Counted from the stretch's first letter, positions 1 to 9,047 are shown. The stretch: DNA of 31,665 bases from JANNGC01 sp043757045 (GCA_043757045.1 JAYVQC010000076.1:1-31665); one strand, 5' to 3'. The notes: generated from the sequence alone by a model not told the origin. Made by a program: numbers and translations.

Positions 1-42
1 GGCCGCTGCAGTTTGCTGGGGAGTGGAAAGACCGCGCTCCGA

Positions 43-2109
43 TCAGGCGGGCTTCAACTGCGTTCCACTGCCCGTCGCAGTCGGCGTATCGCCACCCGGC
101 GGCACCGTGGAACGAAAACTTCTCCAATGACGCCACGGCGTCAACCCGAGCGCGATGAGCAGAAGCTGACTGCCGACGAAAGCCATCAGCCATTTGAATC
201 CGGAATCCATGAAGCCATAGCTGTGCAAACCGATGCCCAGCATGTTCGTGCCGAACCACGACCAAGCCGTGACGATGTTGCCGGCGATGGCGAGGTTCAT
301 CAGGCCGCGTTCCTTGACGAGACCGCCCATGCGCGCGTGCAGGATGAGCACATTCCAGAGCACGATGATGAGCGCGCCGTTTTCCTTCGGGTCCCAGCCC
401 CAGAAGCGGCCCCACGATTGGTCGGCCCAAATGCCGCCCAGCACCGTGCCCACGAAGCTGAACAGCGTGGCAAAGCAAACGATGGCATAAACCATTCGCG
501 CCAGCGACTTGCCGGTGACTTCGCTCAACGAACGCGTGAACAATCCGCGTGCGACATAAACGATGGCGAGGAATCCCGCGACGAACGTACTCGCGTAGCC
601 GAGCGTGATGATGACCACATGCGTGGCCAGCCAGATGTTCGTGTCCAGCACCGCGCGCATCATGATCATGGTGTCGCCTTCGAGAGAGAGATTGTGCGCG
701 ACGATGAGCGAGAGAAATCCCACCGCCGCCGCCACGACCGCGCCAATGCCATCGCGATAAAACTTTTCCAGCACCAGCCCGAGCACAATCGCGCCCCAGC
801 CGATGAAGATGGCCGACGAGTAAAGATTCGTGACCGGCGGACGCCCTTCCAGCCACATGCGGAAAATCAGCCCCGCCGTATGGACGATGAAACCGATGAA
901 AATCAAACGCTTCGCCGTGACGCGCCAGATTTCCTTCGCGTTCGCCCAGTAGAGCATGATGAGCAGGAAGGCCGTGAGGTAGAAATACATCGCCCGCTTA
1001 AAGGCCAGCATCCGGTTGAAGAATTCTTCGCTCGAACCTTTCTTCAACTCCTTGGTCAGACCCAGCTTTTCCAACGAGCCACGATACTCGGCCAACACGG
1101 CATTAAATTTCACCGTGTCTCCGGCGCGATACGCGCCCGCGAGCGTCGCGTACTGGCGGATCGTTTCTGGCAGGCCGCTCTGTGGCGCTTCGAGCAAGAC
1201 GTCGCCGGTGCGCTGCCAGTCGTGCTGATGATCGCCGTGCTTCTGCGGCGGAACGACGAGCGGCGGCTCCAGACGCGCCATCATATTGTAGCGCGCGGCG
1301 ATGCGCTGGATGGGGGCAATCATCTCGTCCACCTTTTCCTCGGACAGTTGTTCGCCGCGCGCCTGCGCCGCCTGAAGCGTGGCGCGCACCGCGGTGGCTT
1401 GCGTGATATACGTGTCGAGCTCCTTGGTGAAATCGGTCGCGTCCTCGGGCAGCAGCGTGTTCTTCAAGCGCCAGAAGCTGATCCACGCTTGATGAAGCTG
1501 AAGCACGGCGTTGTCGTAGGGAGAACGCTCGGGAGCTTTGAGGGCCTGCACGCGCGCGACCTCGGGGCGGAGGCTGTCCAGTTTATCGCGCAGATCGTTG
1601 AAGCGATAAAAGTGCAGGCCGCTCTTCTCCACGCCGCCTTCCAGTTTCAGCAGCGAACGCACGTCGGGATGATTGATGACGAAGATGTAGCGATCATCCG
1701 CCTTCGGTGCGTTGAGGAAAACTTCGAGCAGCCATTCCGTGGGCTTCAATTTCTTCGGATGCTTGCTGAACTGATACCAGCGGCGCTCGCTGAGTTCGCC
1801 GCCCTTGGCCGCCAGTTCTTCCCACGCACCCCAAGCGCCGTTCGCGCCGTTTCCTTCCAGCGGCACCTGCGTGATGCTGCGGATTTGCAGGAGGGAATTG
1901 CGCGCCAGTGAATCCATCGGCTGCACGCGACCCTCGAAGACGAGCGGGATTTTGGCGAACTCGGACACGGCAAAAGTCTTGTCGCGCGGCGGCATGAACA
2001 GAGCGGCCAGCACCTCGGCGGTGAAGACCGCGATCAGGAACCACGAAACCCACACGCGCCAGCCGCCCGCTTTCGGCGCAGCCTCTTTGGATAATTTGGA
2101 ATCGGTCAT
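43..2109 (-). CDS. ccsA: Cytochrome c biogenesis protein CcsA/ResC (long form)
   Basis: System II (Ccs/Res) cytochrome c maturation: with ResB it exports haem and attaches it to apocytochrome c outside the membrane. The C-terminal third carries the haem-binding WWD signature (WGRFWGWDPKE, about residues 567-577 of 688) between membrane helices, and the last helices contain a conserved H-S-Y (LHSYGF). The N-terminal ~380 residues are one membrane helix plus a large extracytoplasmic region starting near VFEGRVQPMDSLA, a motif of long CcsA proteins. I start at the ATG at 2109 because it overlaps the resB stop (ATGA) and precedes the first helix; an in-frame upstream extension to 2238 lies inside resB and has no family resemblance. 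Translationally coupled to resB. Confident on family. Confidence 0.93.
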   Translation of the reverse strand: MTDSKLSKEAAPKAGGWRVWVSWFLIAVFTAEVLAALFMPPRDKTFAVSEFAKIPLVFEGRVQPMDSLARNSLLQIRSITQVPLEGNGANGAWGAWEELAAKGGELSERRWYQFSKHPKKLKPTEWLLEVFLNAPKADDRYIFVINHPDVRSLLKLEGGVEKSGLHFYRFNDLRDKLDSLRPEVARVQALKAPERSPYDNAVLQLHQAWISFWRLKNTLLPEDATDFTKELDTYITQATAVRATLQAAQARGEQLSEEKVDEMIAPIQRIAARYNMMARLEPPLVVPPQKHGDHQHDWQRTGDVLLEAPQSGLPETIRQYATLAGAYRAGDTVKFNAVLAEYRGSLEKLGLTKELKKGSSEEFFNRMLAFKRAMYFYLTAFLLIMLYWANAKEIWRVTAKRLIFIGFIVHTAGLIFRMWLEGRPPVTNLYSSAIFIGWGAIVLGLVLEKFYRDGIGAVVAAAVGFLSLIVAHNLSLEGDTMIMMRAVLDTNIWLATHVVIITLGYASTFVAGFLAIVYVARGLFTRSLSEVTGKSLARMVYAIVCFATLFSFVGTVLGGIWADQSWGRFWGWDPKENGALIIVLWNVLILHARMGGLVKERGLMNLAIAGNIVTAWSWFGTNMLGIGLHSYGFMDSGFKWLMAFVGSQLLLIALGLTPWRHWRSFRSTVPPGGDTPTATGSGTQLKPA

Positions 2110-3356
2110 GCAGTCCTCTTTCGCAAAAATTTCACCAGATGAAACATGAATTGGAAAATAAGCCCGGCGGCGACGATGACGCAGCCAGCGTAAGGCGTGA
2201 TCCATCCGGGATTGCGCACCACCTGCAAAACCGTCCACGGCGTTTCACCCGCCTCGATCAGGTTTCGTTGAATCATGCCGGACTGGAAAAATGTCAGGCC
2301 GGAATAGCGCAGCGGATTGTTCATGTAGATTTCCGTCTCGCGGTCTTCCTTGCGCTCCGCGTTTTGGATGCGGATGCGGCTGCGGAAATCCTTCGGCGTG
2401 TCCGTGCCCTGATAGACATCGTGCGTCGCCTTGAGCAACGTGAAGGCGAACGGCTTGTAGGCACGAGCCGGGCGCAACGCGAAGGTGATTTCTTTGCCAT
2501 TTACTGTGACGAACTGCGCCTGCGCCAGGCGCGCCTTGATGCTCGCTCCAAGTTGCGGCCCCATCTCGCGCTGATAATAACGCCACAAACTTTCCGACAT
2601 CGTTTCGTCCGCCGCCCAACCCGGCGCGACCCAGGTGCCGAGTGAACCATCCGCACCGGCGAGTTCAATCAATGCGACCGGCACATTCTTGCTGTCCATG
2701 TCGTGCTTCACTGCGCTGGGCGCAAAATCGAACGAGTTGGCCAGGCCGTTGGTGGTCAGCGGCGGCGCGTTTTGTTGCATCGGCGCGCGAAAGGATGGGT
2801 TCGAGTTCGGCAAAAACTCCTTCACGCGCACCGTGAACGGCAGCTTCTCGGGCTTCAACTCCGCGCCCTTCGTCAGCATCGCCTGCGGGATGGCGACGAC
2901 TTCGTTGGAACTGCCATCCGCCTCCCACTCGAAGGCCAGTTCGTAGTCCATCGGGCTTTCGGAGTAGGAGCGCGTCTGCCCCTCGAAGATGCGCATCTGC
3001 GTTTCGCGCGACAGCAAATCCGTCACGAGTTGTCCGGTCAGCAGCAGGATGATGCCGACGTGCGTAAGGTGGATGCCGATTTTCTTTGTCGTCCATTGGA
3101 AGCGATGGATGAACGCCGCCGTAAGACTCACCAGCAGCGTCGTGCCGATGAGGTAGCCGCCGGGAAACGGCAGCGGCACCTTGTGGCCGAAGAAGCTGAT
3201 GCCAAAGATGAACCAGTGCTTGAAGTAACGCTCCTGCGCGACATACAGCCCCTCGTCCGCCTGCGCCACGGTGCCGATGAAAATCAGCACGATGCCCAGC
3301 GCGAGCAGCGTGACCGTGAGCCGCAGCGAGGTGAAAAATCTCCAGATGCGATTCAT
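2106..3356 (-). CDS. resB: Cytochrome c biogenesis protein ResB
   Basis: Partner of CcsA in system II cytochrome c maturation, thought to hold apocytochrome and haem on the outer face. 416 residues from the ATG at 3356 (MNRIWRFF). Transmembrane segments lie near residues 10-30, 60-85 and 95-120, the third containing the family's H-V-G-I-I-L motif; a long extracytoplasmic domain follows, and a final helix lies near residue 390. The stop overlaps the ccsA start by four bases. An upstream in-frame Met at 3464 would read through a palindromic repeat element and is rejected. A near copy of the start region (17 bp) lies 163 bp upstream at the end of the preceding gene, suggesting a repeat inserted exactly at the old gene junction. 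Confidence 0.92.
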   Translation of the reverse strand: MNRIWRFFTSLRLTVTLLALGIVLIFIGTVAQADEGLYVAQERYFKHWFIFGISFFGHKVPLPFPGGYLIGTTLLVSLTAAFIHRFQWTTKKIGIHLTHVGIILLLTGQLVTDLLSRETQMRIFEGQTRSYSESPMDYELAFEWEADGSSNEVVAIPQAMLTKGAELKPEKLPFTVRVKEFLPNSNPSFRAPMQQNAPPLTTNGLANSFDFAPSAVKHDMDSKNVPVALIELAGADGSLGTWVAPGWAADETMSESLWRYYQREMGPQLGASIKARLAQAQFVTVNGKEITFALRPARAYKPFAFTLLKATHDVYQGTDTPKDFRSRIRIQNAERKEDRETEIYMNNPLRYSGLTFFQSGMIQRNLIEAGETPWTVLQVVRNPGWITPYAGCVIVAAGLIFQFMFHLVKFLRKRTA

Positions 3357-3525
3357 GTCAAAAGCGGAAAGGATGCAACTCAGGATAGTGGGACCGGCGC
3401 CCTCGCCGGTCATTAGTCCACCAAGCGCCCCCGCTTGGTGAACTGCAAACGGGGGCGCTTGCAAGACGGGTGACAGCCGAGGGCGGCTGCCCCACTAGAT
3501 TTTTCCAAATGCGATTCATGTCAAA
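3346..3525. repeat. Palindromic repeat element flanked by 17-bp direct repeats
   Basis: Identical 17-mers (ATGCGATTCATGTCAAA) lie at 3346-3362 and 3509-3525, offset by 163 bp. Between them are several perfect hairpins: GACCGGCG/CGCCGGTC with a 4-nt loop, ACCAAGCG/CGCTTGGT with a 4-nt loop, and a longer pairing of AAGCGCCCCCG with CGGGGGCGCTT. The duplicated 17-mer covers the resB start and the stop of the upstream lipoprotein gene, so both copies read TGA-C-ATG on the minus strand. A 53-codon frame (3358-3519, minus) begins with resB's first residues (MNRIW), runs through the element and stops one base before the true resB ATG. It looks like an insertion with duplication at a coupled gene junction. 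Confidence 0.8.
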
Positions 3526-4564
3526 GCTCCGACGCGGCGAAACGGACGAACGCCTCTTTCTGCGCGACCACCGCCGGCGCGCTGCCCATGAGTTTGTAGA
3601 AAAACCACTGCCCGCCGCGCGGCACGATGGCTCCGAGAATCTGCTGATCGTTGTTCGTGAGATTCACCAGCACGGCGCGGGGTAATTTGGCATCCAACGG
3701 GCCGGTCACTTCGGAAAGTTGCGCCGCCGCGATTTCGCCGAGGCCAATCTGCCGCCGCCAGCGGTTGACGTTGGCGAGCGTGCCGCCGGTGTCGTTGTCG
3801 AACATGCTCACGGAGACCTGCGCCTTCGCGCCCTGCACCTCCGGCACGGCGAATTTTGCCAACTGCATTTGTCCGGCGGGCAACACCTGCCAGTCTTTCG
3901 GTGCGACTTTCGCAAACTCGCTGCTGCCGGACTCGGCCTTGGCCGAGGCCACCGCTGGCGTGGCCGATTCATCGAGCTTCACGGACTTGATGAAGTCGAG
4001 AAACGCCGCGCGTTGCGCCTCCACGGTTACGGCGTCACCGGACAATTTGTAGAACCAACTCGCGCCGGGACGATGAATCATCACGGTGAGGATTTTGTCG
4101 GGCTTCGCGGGATCGCCGCTCGACAGTTCGAACAGTTTCGCCTTCTCGTCGTTGATCGGCAGATCGCGCAACTGCTCGCGCGCCTGCTCCGCGCTGAGTT
4201 CGCTCAGGCCGAGCTGGCCGCGCCAGAGATTCACCACGTCGGCCTCGCGCCCGGCCAGAAACGGCAGCGCAGCCACGGTAACTTGCACGTCCTTGCCTTC
4301 GGCGGACTGGATGTTGAACGCGGCAAGATTCACTTGGCCGGGCGCGGCTTCGCGCCAACCGGACGGCAGCGTCCAGGAAAGTTTTGGGCGCGAGCGCGGC
4401 GCGGGAGTTTCCGTGGTGTCGTTGTGCGCGTGACCGGCGTGCGGGTCGGCGGCTGTGGCGCGTTCCTTTGCTACGCGGTAGGACGTGATCTCCGGCTTGT
4501 CACAAGCCGTCAGCACGGCCAGCAAAGCGCCAGCCGTCAACAAATTTCGCATTACCATTCGCAT
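3521..4564 (-). CDS. Lipoprotein with two tandem copies of an unnamed domain
   Basis: Predicted secreted lipoprotein of unknown function, 347 residues from the ATG at 4564. Met codons at 4558 and 4552 are alternatives; all sit just before a short hydrophobic segment ending in lipobox L-T-A-C. A linker rich in His, Pro and Thr follows. The body is two copies of a ~130-residue unit: copy 1 contains W-x-L-P-S-G-W, then N-L-W-R-G-Q-L-G-L-S-E-L, then S-W-F-Y-K-L-S-G-D-A; copy 2 contains the matching N-R-W-R-R-Q-I-G-L-G-E-I and Q-W-F-F-Y-K-L-M-G-S-A. Each ends with a helix matching A-Q-(R/K)-x-A-F. It lies just upstream of resB-ccsA on the same strand, so a role at the outer membrane face during cytochrome maturation is possible, but that is inference from position only. 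Confidence 0.8.
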   Translation of the reverse strand: MRMVMRNLLTAGALLAVLTACDKPEITSYRVAKERATAADPHAGHAHNDTTETPAPRSRPKLSWTLPSGWREAAPGQVNLAAFNIQSAEGKDVQVTVAALPFLAGREADVVNLWRGQLGLSELSAEQAREQLRDLPINDEKAKLFELSSGDPAKPDKILTVMIHRPGASWFYKLSGDAVTVEAQRAAFLDFIKSVKLDESATPAVASAKAESGSSEFAKVAPKDWQVLPAGQMQLAKFAVPEVQGAKAQVSVSMFDNDTGGTLANVNRWRRQIGLGEIAAAQLSEVTGPLDAKLPRAVLVNLTNNDQQILGAIVPRGGQWFFYKLMGSAPAVVAQKEAFVRFAASEL

Positions 4565-4662
4565 GTTCAAAGAGTTCCGCACTTTAAGGGACGGGTTGGA
4601 CGTGACCAGAGAGGAATTTATTCCCACGGAGATTCCTGAGGCTGGCATCACTCGAAAGCGGA

Positions 4663-4693
4663 GAAAAAAGCGCCGGCTTTTACGCCGGTGCTG
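4663..4693 (-). terminator. Intrinsic terminator after rho
   Basis: On the minus strand a stem GCACCGGC/GCCGGCGC with one mismatch and a 6-nt loop is followed by six T. It lies 34-64 bp past the rho stop and before the lipoprotein gene, so it separates the two transcripts. A factor-independent terminator downstream of the Rho gene itself is a sensible arrangement. Confidence 0.75.
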
Positions 4694-4726
4694 CAAAACT
4701 TATGCCCAAGGGAACTGCCCAGGGAC

Positions 4727-6388
4727 TCACCCCAAGTTCATGCCCAACAAAAACTCGATGTTCGTCTTCGTCTTCTTGAGTTTGCCGAGCACGAGTTCCA
4801 TCGCCTCGACGGGCGGGACGCCGGTGAGCGCGCGGCGGAGGATGACCACGCGGCTGTGTTCCTGCGGATGGTAAAGCAGTTCCTCTTTGCGTGTGCCGGA
4901 ACGCTCGATATTGATCGAGGGGAAGATGCGGCGGTCCACGAGCGCGCGGTCGAGATGCACCTCCATGTTGCCGGTGCCCTTGAACTCTTCAAAAATAACT
5001 TCGTCCATGCGCGAACCGGTATCCACGAGCGCGGTCGCAATGATCGTGAGCGAGCCGCCCTCCTCAATGTTGCGCGCCGCGCCGAAGAAACGCTTCGGCT
5101 TGTGCAACGCATTCGCGTCCACGCCGCCGGAGAGAATTTTCCCGGAGTGCGGTTGAATCGTGTTGTAGGCGCGCGCGAGACGCGTGATGGAGTCGAGCAA
5201 GATGACGACATCCCGCTTGTGCTCGATCATGCGCTTGGCTTTTTCGATGACCATCTCGGCCACCTGCACATGGCGCTCCGGCGGTTCGTCAAAGGTCGAG
5301 CTGATCACTTCCGCGCCGATACAGGTGCGCTCCATGTCCGTCACTTCTTCCGGGCGTTCGTCAATGAGAAGGATGAAGAGATACGACTCGGGATTGTTCT
5401 TCAGGATCGCGTTCGCGAGCTTCTGCATCAGCACCGTTTTGCCGGTGCGCGGGGGCGCGACGATGATGCCGCGCGAACCTTTGCCGATGGGGCAGACCAA
5501 ATCCATGGTGCGGGTGGAAAGCTCCTCGGGATTCGTCTCGAGGATGAAACGCTTCGTCGGAAAGAGCGGCGTGAGGTTGTCGAAGTGCGTCTTCTCCTTC
5601 GCCTTGTCCGGGTCCGCGCCGTCCACGGCCTCGACCTTCAATAGCGCGAAGAAACGCTCCTTATCCTTCGGCGGACGGATTTGTCCGGCGACCAGATTGC
5701 CCGTTTGCAAATCGAACCGGCGAATCTGCGACGGCGAGACGTAAATATCTTCCGGGCACGGCAAATAGTTAAAACTCTGCGAGCGCAAGAAACCGAACCC
5801 CTCGCCCAACACTTCCAACACGCCTTCCGAGAACAGCACACCGCTGCGCTCCGCGTTCTTCTGGAGAATGTGGAAGATGATCTCGTGCTTCCGCATCGTG
5901 CCGTAGTTCTCGATGCCCAGTTCGCGCGCCATGCCATTTAGGTCCGTCATGGACATGGCTTGCAACTCCGCGATGTTAATTTTCAGCGCGGGCGCGGTCT
6001 CGGCCCCGGTCACGCGACGTTCGCGGCGTTCGTGGTCCGTGTCGCTCTCGCTCATCTCGACCGCGTGGGTCGGCGGGCGCAAAACCATCTCCGTGTCGTG
6101 GTCGCTGCCGGCCTGCGACGACGCGTCCATCGGCGCGTCCATCGGCGCGTCGGGCGGCGGCTCCTGGGAAGGCAGCGGCGCGCGCGGGGCGGCGGCGCGT
6201 TCGCGCTCAAAGCGATCCGTGTCCGACTCACGCTTCTCCACGGGGGCGGGCGGCGCGAGGCTGAGATCTTCCTGCTGCGGCGGAGTGGCGGCTTCGGGCG
6301 GGGCGGCGATTTTTTTGGCCGCTTTCGCCTTGGCGACTTTCGGTTCCTTCGGCTCCTTGGCTTCTTTCGGTTTGGCAACTCTCGGCAT
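4727..6388 (-). CDS. rho: Transcription termination factor Rho
   Basis: Hexameric RNA-dependent helicase that ends transcription. 553 residues, longer than the ~420 of E. coli because of a ~135-residue N-terminal extension: first Lys/Pro/Ala-rich, then mixed-charge with repeats such as APMDAPMDA and two ESDTD motifs. The Rho N-terminal helix bundle starts near residue 137 (INIAELQAMSMTDLNGMA). The cold-shock-like RNA-binding domain spans about 184-255 (GVLEVLGEGFGFLR). The ATPase has a P-loop APPRTGKT at 311-318, then LIDERPEEVTDM, a Walker B VVILLDSITRLARAYN, and the R-loop region DTGSRMDEVIFEEFKGTGNM. All key elements are intact. It starts at the ATG at 6388; the ~290 bp upstream hold no gene. 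Confidence 0.97.
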   Translation of the reverse strand: MPRVAKPKEAKEPKEPKVAKAKAAKKIAAPPEAATPPQQEDLSLAPPAPVEKRESDTDRFERERAAAPRAPLPSQEPPPDAPMDAPMDASSQAGSDHDTEMVLRPPTHAVEMSESDTDHERRERRVTGAETAPALKINIAELQAMSMTDLNGMARELGIENYGTMRKHEIIFHILQKNAERSGVLFSEGVLEVLGEGFGFLRSQSFNYLPCPEDIYVSPSQIRRFDLQTGNLVAGQIRPPKDKERFFALLKVEAVDGADPDKAKEKTHFDNLTPLFPTKRFILETNPEELSTRTMDLVCPIGKGSRGIIVAPPRTGKTVLMQKLANAILKNNPESYLFILLIDERPEEVTDMERTCIGAEVISSTFDEPPERHVQVAEMVIEKAKRMIEHKRDVVILLDSITRLARAYNTIQPHSGKILSGGVDANALHKPKRFFGAARNIEEGGSLTIIATALVDTGSRMDEVIFEEFKGTGNMEVHLDRALVDRRIFPSINIERSGTRKEELLYHPQEHSRVVILRRALTGVPPVEAMELVLGKLKKTKTNIEFLLGMNLG

Positions 6389-6675
6389 ACAGTAATTCTT
6401 TTTTCAGTGCGGGAGCGTCAGACAGATTAGGCCCGCGCGCGGTGCACTGGTTGGCTGAAACGTGAACCCATCCCAAATTCGTTCAGGGGAAAAGCCATCC
6501 ACCAGGGAGGCAAGGGAAATAACGCGCTTCAGTTCGGTGGGACGTTGGCGAACGCCCGGAAAGCTGTCAAGGAACTCGCCGGGGAAATATCCCGCATGGG
6601 AATCCCGCGCACACGAGACTTTCCAGTCTCGTGTCCCACCCACTGAACGAGGGCGCACGGCCGCGCGGCGGGAAC
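6389..6675. other. Non-coding gap upstream of rho with a perfect 24-bp palindrome
   Basis: No credible gene. A perfect hairpin lies at 6611-6634: ACACGAGACT, loop TTCC, AGTCTCGTGT. It sits 42 bp past the end of the cyclase gene on the minus strand but has no T-tract, so it is a repeat-type palindrome or a stabilising 3' hairpin rather than a clear terminator. The rest is the presumed rho leader. Open frames here on both strands (for example 6404-6679 minus) show no family features. Confidence 0.55.
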
Positions 6676-7866
6676 TCACGCCCGAGCGGCGAGGTGCACG
6701 GCGGCGGACGGCTGGCGGGCTTGCAATTCCTGGAGCGCACCGCGCATCACGCCCATTTCGATTTCATGCACCTCGAAGCCGCGCCCCACGCCCTGCAAGA
6801 GCGTGATGGTGAGTTGGCCACCGAGATGTTCACGGAATTCTTCCAACCCTTTCAGCACCACGAGCTCGCCGTTGGAATCCTCGTGCAACAGTTCGTTGGC
6901 GAAGAGTTCAAAGCCGAGGCGTTCCAGCAAAACCAAAATGCGCTCCGCGCTCACGGCGTCGAGGTAGCCCATCAGGCGCGCGTACAGGACATCAAGTGCA
7001 ATGCCGACAGCCACCGCCTCGCCGTGCCGGATGCGGTAATCGGAAATCTGCTCCAGCTTGTGCGCCGACCAGTGGCCGAAATCGAGCGGACGCGCCGAGC
7101 CAAACTCGAAGGCGTCGCCGCTGGTCGCGATATGGTTCATGTGCAATTCCGCTGAGCGCGTGATGAGCCGTTGCATGGACTCCGGCTCGAAGACCGCGAG
7201 GGCGTCGGCGTCGCGTTCGATCTGGTTGAAGAACGCGGAGTCGCGAATGAGCGCCACCTTCACCGCCTCGACGTAGCCTGCGCGCTTGTCGCGGTCGGGC
7301 AACGAGGCCAACAAGTCGAAGTCGTTGATGACCGCGAAGGGCGGCGAGAACGTGCCGATGAAATTCTTTTTCCCGAAAGCGTTGATCCCGTTCTTCACGC
7401 CCACGCCGGAATCGTCCTGGCTTAAAGTGGTCGTGGGGATGCGGACGTGGCGCACGCCGCGATGCGCGGTGGCCGCGGCGAGTCCCACCACGTCGAGGAG
7501 CGCGCCGCCGCCAATGGCAATGATGTAGGAGTGGCGGTCAATGTGGTGTTTCTCGACGTGGGACTGGATTTCCGAGACGTGGAAGTAGGAATTTTTCGCG
7601 CGCTCACCGCCTTCAATAATCATCGGCGCGCAGACGAGTTTCAACTCGCTGGCATGACGGACGAAGTAGCTTTCGATGTCGTGCAGCAAGGCGGGCTGCG
7701 ACTGCGCGAGCATCTCGTCCACGACCACGAGCACCTTCGCCACGGCATTGCTGCGGTCGAGCGCGAGCACCTGGCGGAGCAAGTCGCTCTGCGCGCCGAA
7801 GACGCCGCGCGTGAAATAAACGCGGTGCCGCCACGTCACCGAAATTGTCCGCTCAATGCTGGTCAT
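6676..7866 (-). CDS. eboD: 3-dehydroquinate synthase-family sugar-phosphate cyclase, EboD type
   Basis: Member of the NAD-dependent sugar-phosphate cyclase superfamily (AroB, valiolone synthases, EboD). 396 residues. The NAD-binding loop G-G-G-A-L-L-D-V-V-G lies at 119-128 and P-T-T-T-L-S-Q-D-D-S-G-V-G-V-K near 144-158. Metal ligands fit E200 (GYVEAVKVALIRD), H265 or H269, and H281 (HGEAVAVGI). The N-terminus (IERTISVTWRHRVYFTRGVF) and the long GINAFGKKNFIGTF loop look like EboD proteins of the ebo cluster rather than housekeeping AroB; this is recalled family knowledge. No other ebo gene (UbiA prenyltransferase, TatD hydrolase, TIM-barrel protein) is nearby, so the pathway is unclear; true dehydroquinate synthase activity remains possible. 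It is followed on the same strand by rho. Confidence 0.78.
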   Translation of the reverse strand: MTSIERTISVTWRHRVYFTRGVFGAQSDLLRQVLALDRSNAVAKVLVVVDEMLAQSQPALLHDIESYFVRHASELKLVCAPMIIEGGERAKNSYFHVSEIQSHVEKHHIDRHSYIIAIGGGALLDVVGLAAATAHRGVRHVRIPTTTLSQDDSGVGVKNGINAFGKKNFIGTFSPPFAVINDFDLLASLPDRDKRAGYVEAVKVALIRDSAFFNQIERDADALAVFEPESMQRLITRSAELHMNHIATSGDAFEFGSARPLDFGHWSAHKLEQISDYRIRHGEAVAVGIALDVLYARLMGYLDAVSAERILVLLERLGFELFANELLHEDSNGELVVLKGLEEFREHLGGQLTITLLQGVGRGFEVHEIEMGVMRGALQELQARQPSAAVHLAARA

Positions 7867-7904
7867 GATAATAGAGTGCAGGGTTCGACGCGCGGCGGCG
7901 GAAT

Positions 7905-9047
7905 TTATTTACCCGGTTCCACGACGGGCACGAAAACGGCGCAGACCGGCGAGCCGACCTCCAGCTTTTCGCCGGTCGGCGTCAGCCGGCCGGTCTGTGG
8001 ATCAATACGGAAAACGACGACGTTGTCCGTGCTCTGGTTTTCCGCGAGAAGAAAATTCCCGGAGGGGTGGATCGCGAAGTGGCGCGGCGTGCGGCCCTGC
8101 GTATTTTGATGCTCGACCAGCGTGAGCTTCCCGGTCTTCTCGTCGCTGGCATAAACCACGATGCTGTCGTGGCCACGATTCGAGCCGTACACAAATTTAC
8201 CGGACGGATGCACATAGACTTCTGCCGTACTGAAACCTTTCTCCACCGCGCCCGGCAGCGTGCTGATGGTCTGTAATTCCTGCAACGTCCCGCGCACGCC
8301 GTCCCACACGAAGACCGTCATCGTCAGCAGCGTTTCATTGATGACATAAGCGAACTTGCCGTCGGGACGGAACGCGATGTGACGCGGGCCGGAGCCAGGA
8401 GCCACGGTGGCAAACGGTGGGGCATTCGGCGTGAGCATCGCCCCGGCGGCATCGAGTTTATAGACCAGCACTTGATCGAGTCCCAAGTCGCAGGCCACGG
8501 CGAAGCGCTGCCCCGGCGCGACCATGATGGCGTGTCCGCGCGGTGCTCGCTTCTCGTAGTCGCCCGTGCCCCGATGCTGGATGAAGGTTCCGGGCGTGCC
8601 GAGCGAACCATCCTCCTTGATGGGGAGCGCCTCGACACTGCCGCCGCCGTAGTTCGCGACCAGCACGCATTTCCCCGCGCGGTCCACATCCAGATGACAC
8701 GGCCCGGGACCGCCGGAGGTCTGCTGGTTCAACAGCGTCAGTTTCCCGCTCGAGGCGTCAATGGCGTAGGCGCTGACGGCTCCAGCCTTCTGGCCGTTGA
8801 ACTGAGAGAGTTCGCCAATCGCGTAGAGAAATTTCCCGGTCGGATGCAGCGCGAGATACGTGGGATTCGCCGTCTCGGCCACCAGACCGACGCGGGTGAG
8901 TTTGCCCTCATCCGTCATGCGCCAGCAGTAGATGCCCTTGCTCCTGGCACCGGTGTAGGTGCCGAAATAAACGAAATGATCGGCACGGGCGCAGCCGATC
9001 GTAATGAGCAAGGCGAGCGCGACGCGCAACAGAGGAAGGGATTTCAT
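7905..9047 (-). CDS. Exported beta-propeller lactonase (6-phosphogluconolactonase family, Pgl/YbhE type)
   Basis: Seven-bladed propeller of the lactonase family. 380 residues from the ATG at 9047. It has a clear signal peptide (hydrophobic stretch about residues 5-20, probable cleavage after A-R-A). The mature part opens with FVYFGTYTGARSKGIY and contains repeated blades with the hallmark phrases P-x-Y-L-A-L-H-P-T-G-K-F-L, G-S-G-P-R-H-I-A-F-x-P-D-G-K-F and T-P-R-H-F-A-I-H-P-S-G-N-F. Export argues against a cytosolic pentose-phosphate step; extracytoplasmic members act on other lactones, and the substrate is unknown. The ORF could extend to 9275, but that part reads through an inverted-repeat element, so I take the later start just before the signal peptide. 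38 bp separate it from the EboD-type gene on the same strand. Confidence 0.88.
   Translation of the reverse strand: MKSLPLLRVALALLITIGCARADHFVYFGTYTGARSKGIYCWRMTDEGKLTRVGLVAETANPTYLALHPTGKFLYAIGELSQFNGQKAGAVSAYAIDASSGKLTLLNQQTSGGPGPCHLDVDRAGKCVLVANYGGGSVEALPIKEDGSLGTPGTFIQHRGTGDYEKRAPRGHAIMVAPGQRFAVACDLGLDQVLVYKLDAAGAMLTPNAPPFATVAPGSGPRHIAFRPDGKFAYVINETLLTMTVFVWDGVRGTLQELQTISTLPGAVEKGFSTAEVYVHPSGKFVYGSNRGHDSIVVYASDEKTGKLTLVEHQNTQGRTPRHFAIHPSGNFLLAENQSTDNVVVFRIDPQTGRLTPTGEKLEVGSPVCAVFVPVVEPGK

Noticed and set aside
13..1911. Long plus-strand frame opposite ccsA
   Set aside because: Arg/His/Glu-rich antisense shadow of a GC-rich gene; no domain, and the minus-strand gene is certain.
6404..6806. 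Small frames on both strands upstream of rho
   Set aside because: Basic low-complexity sequence over a palindrome, no ribosome site or family feature.
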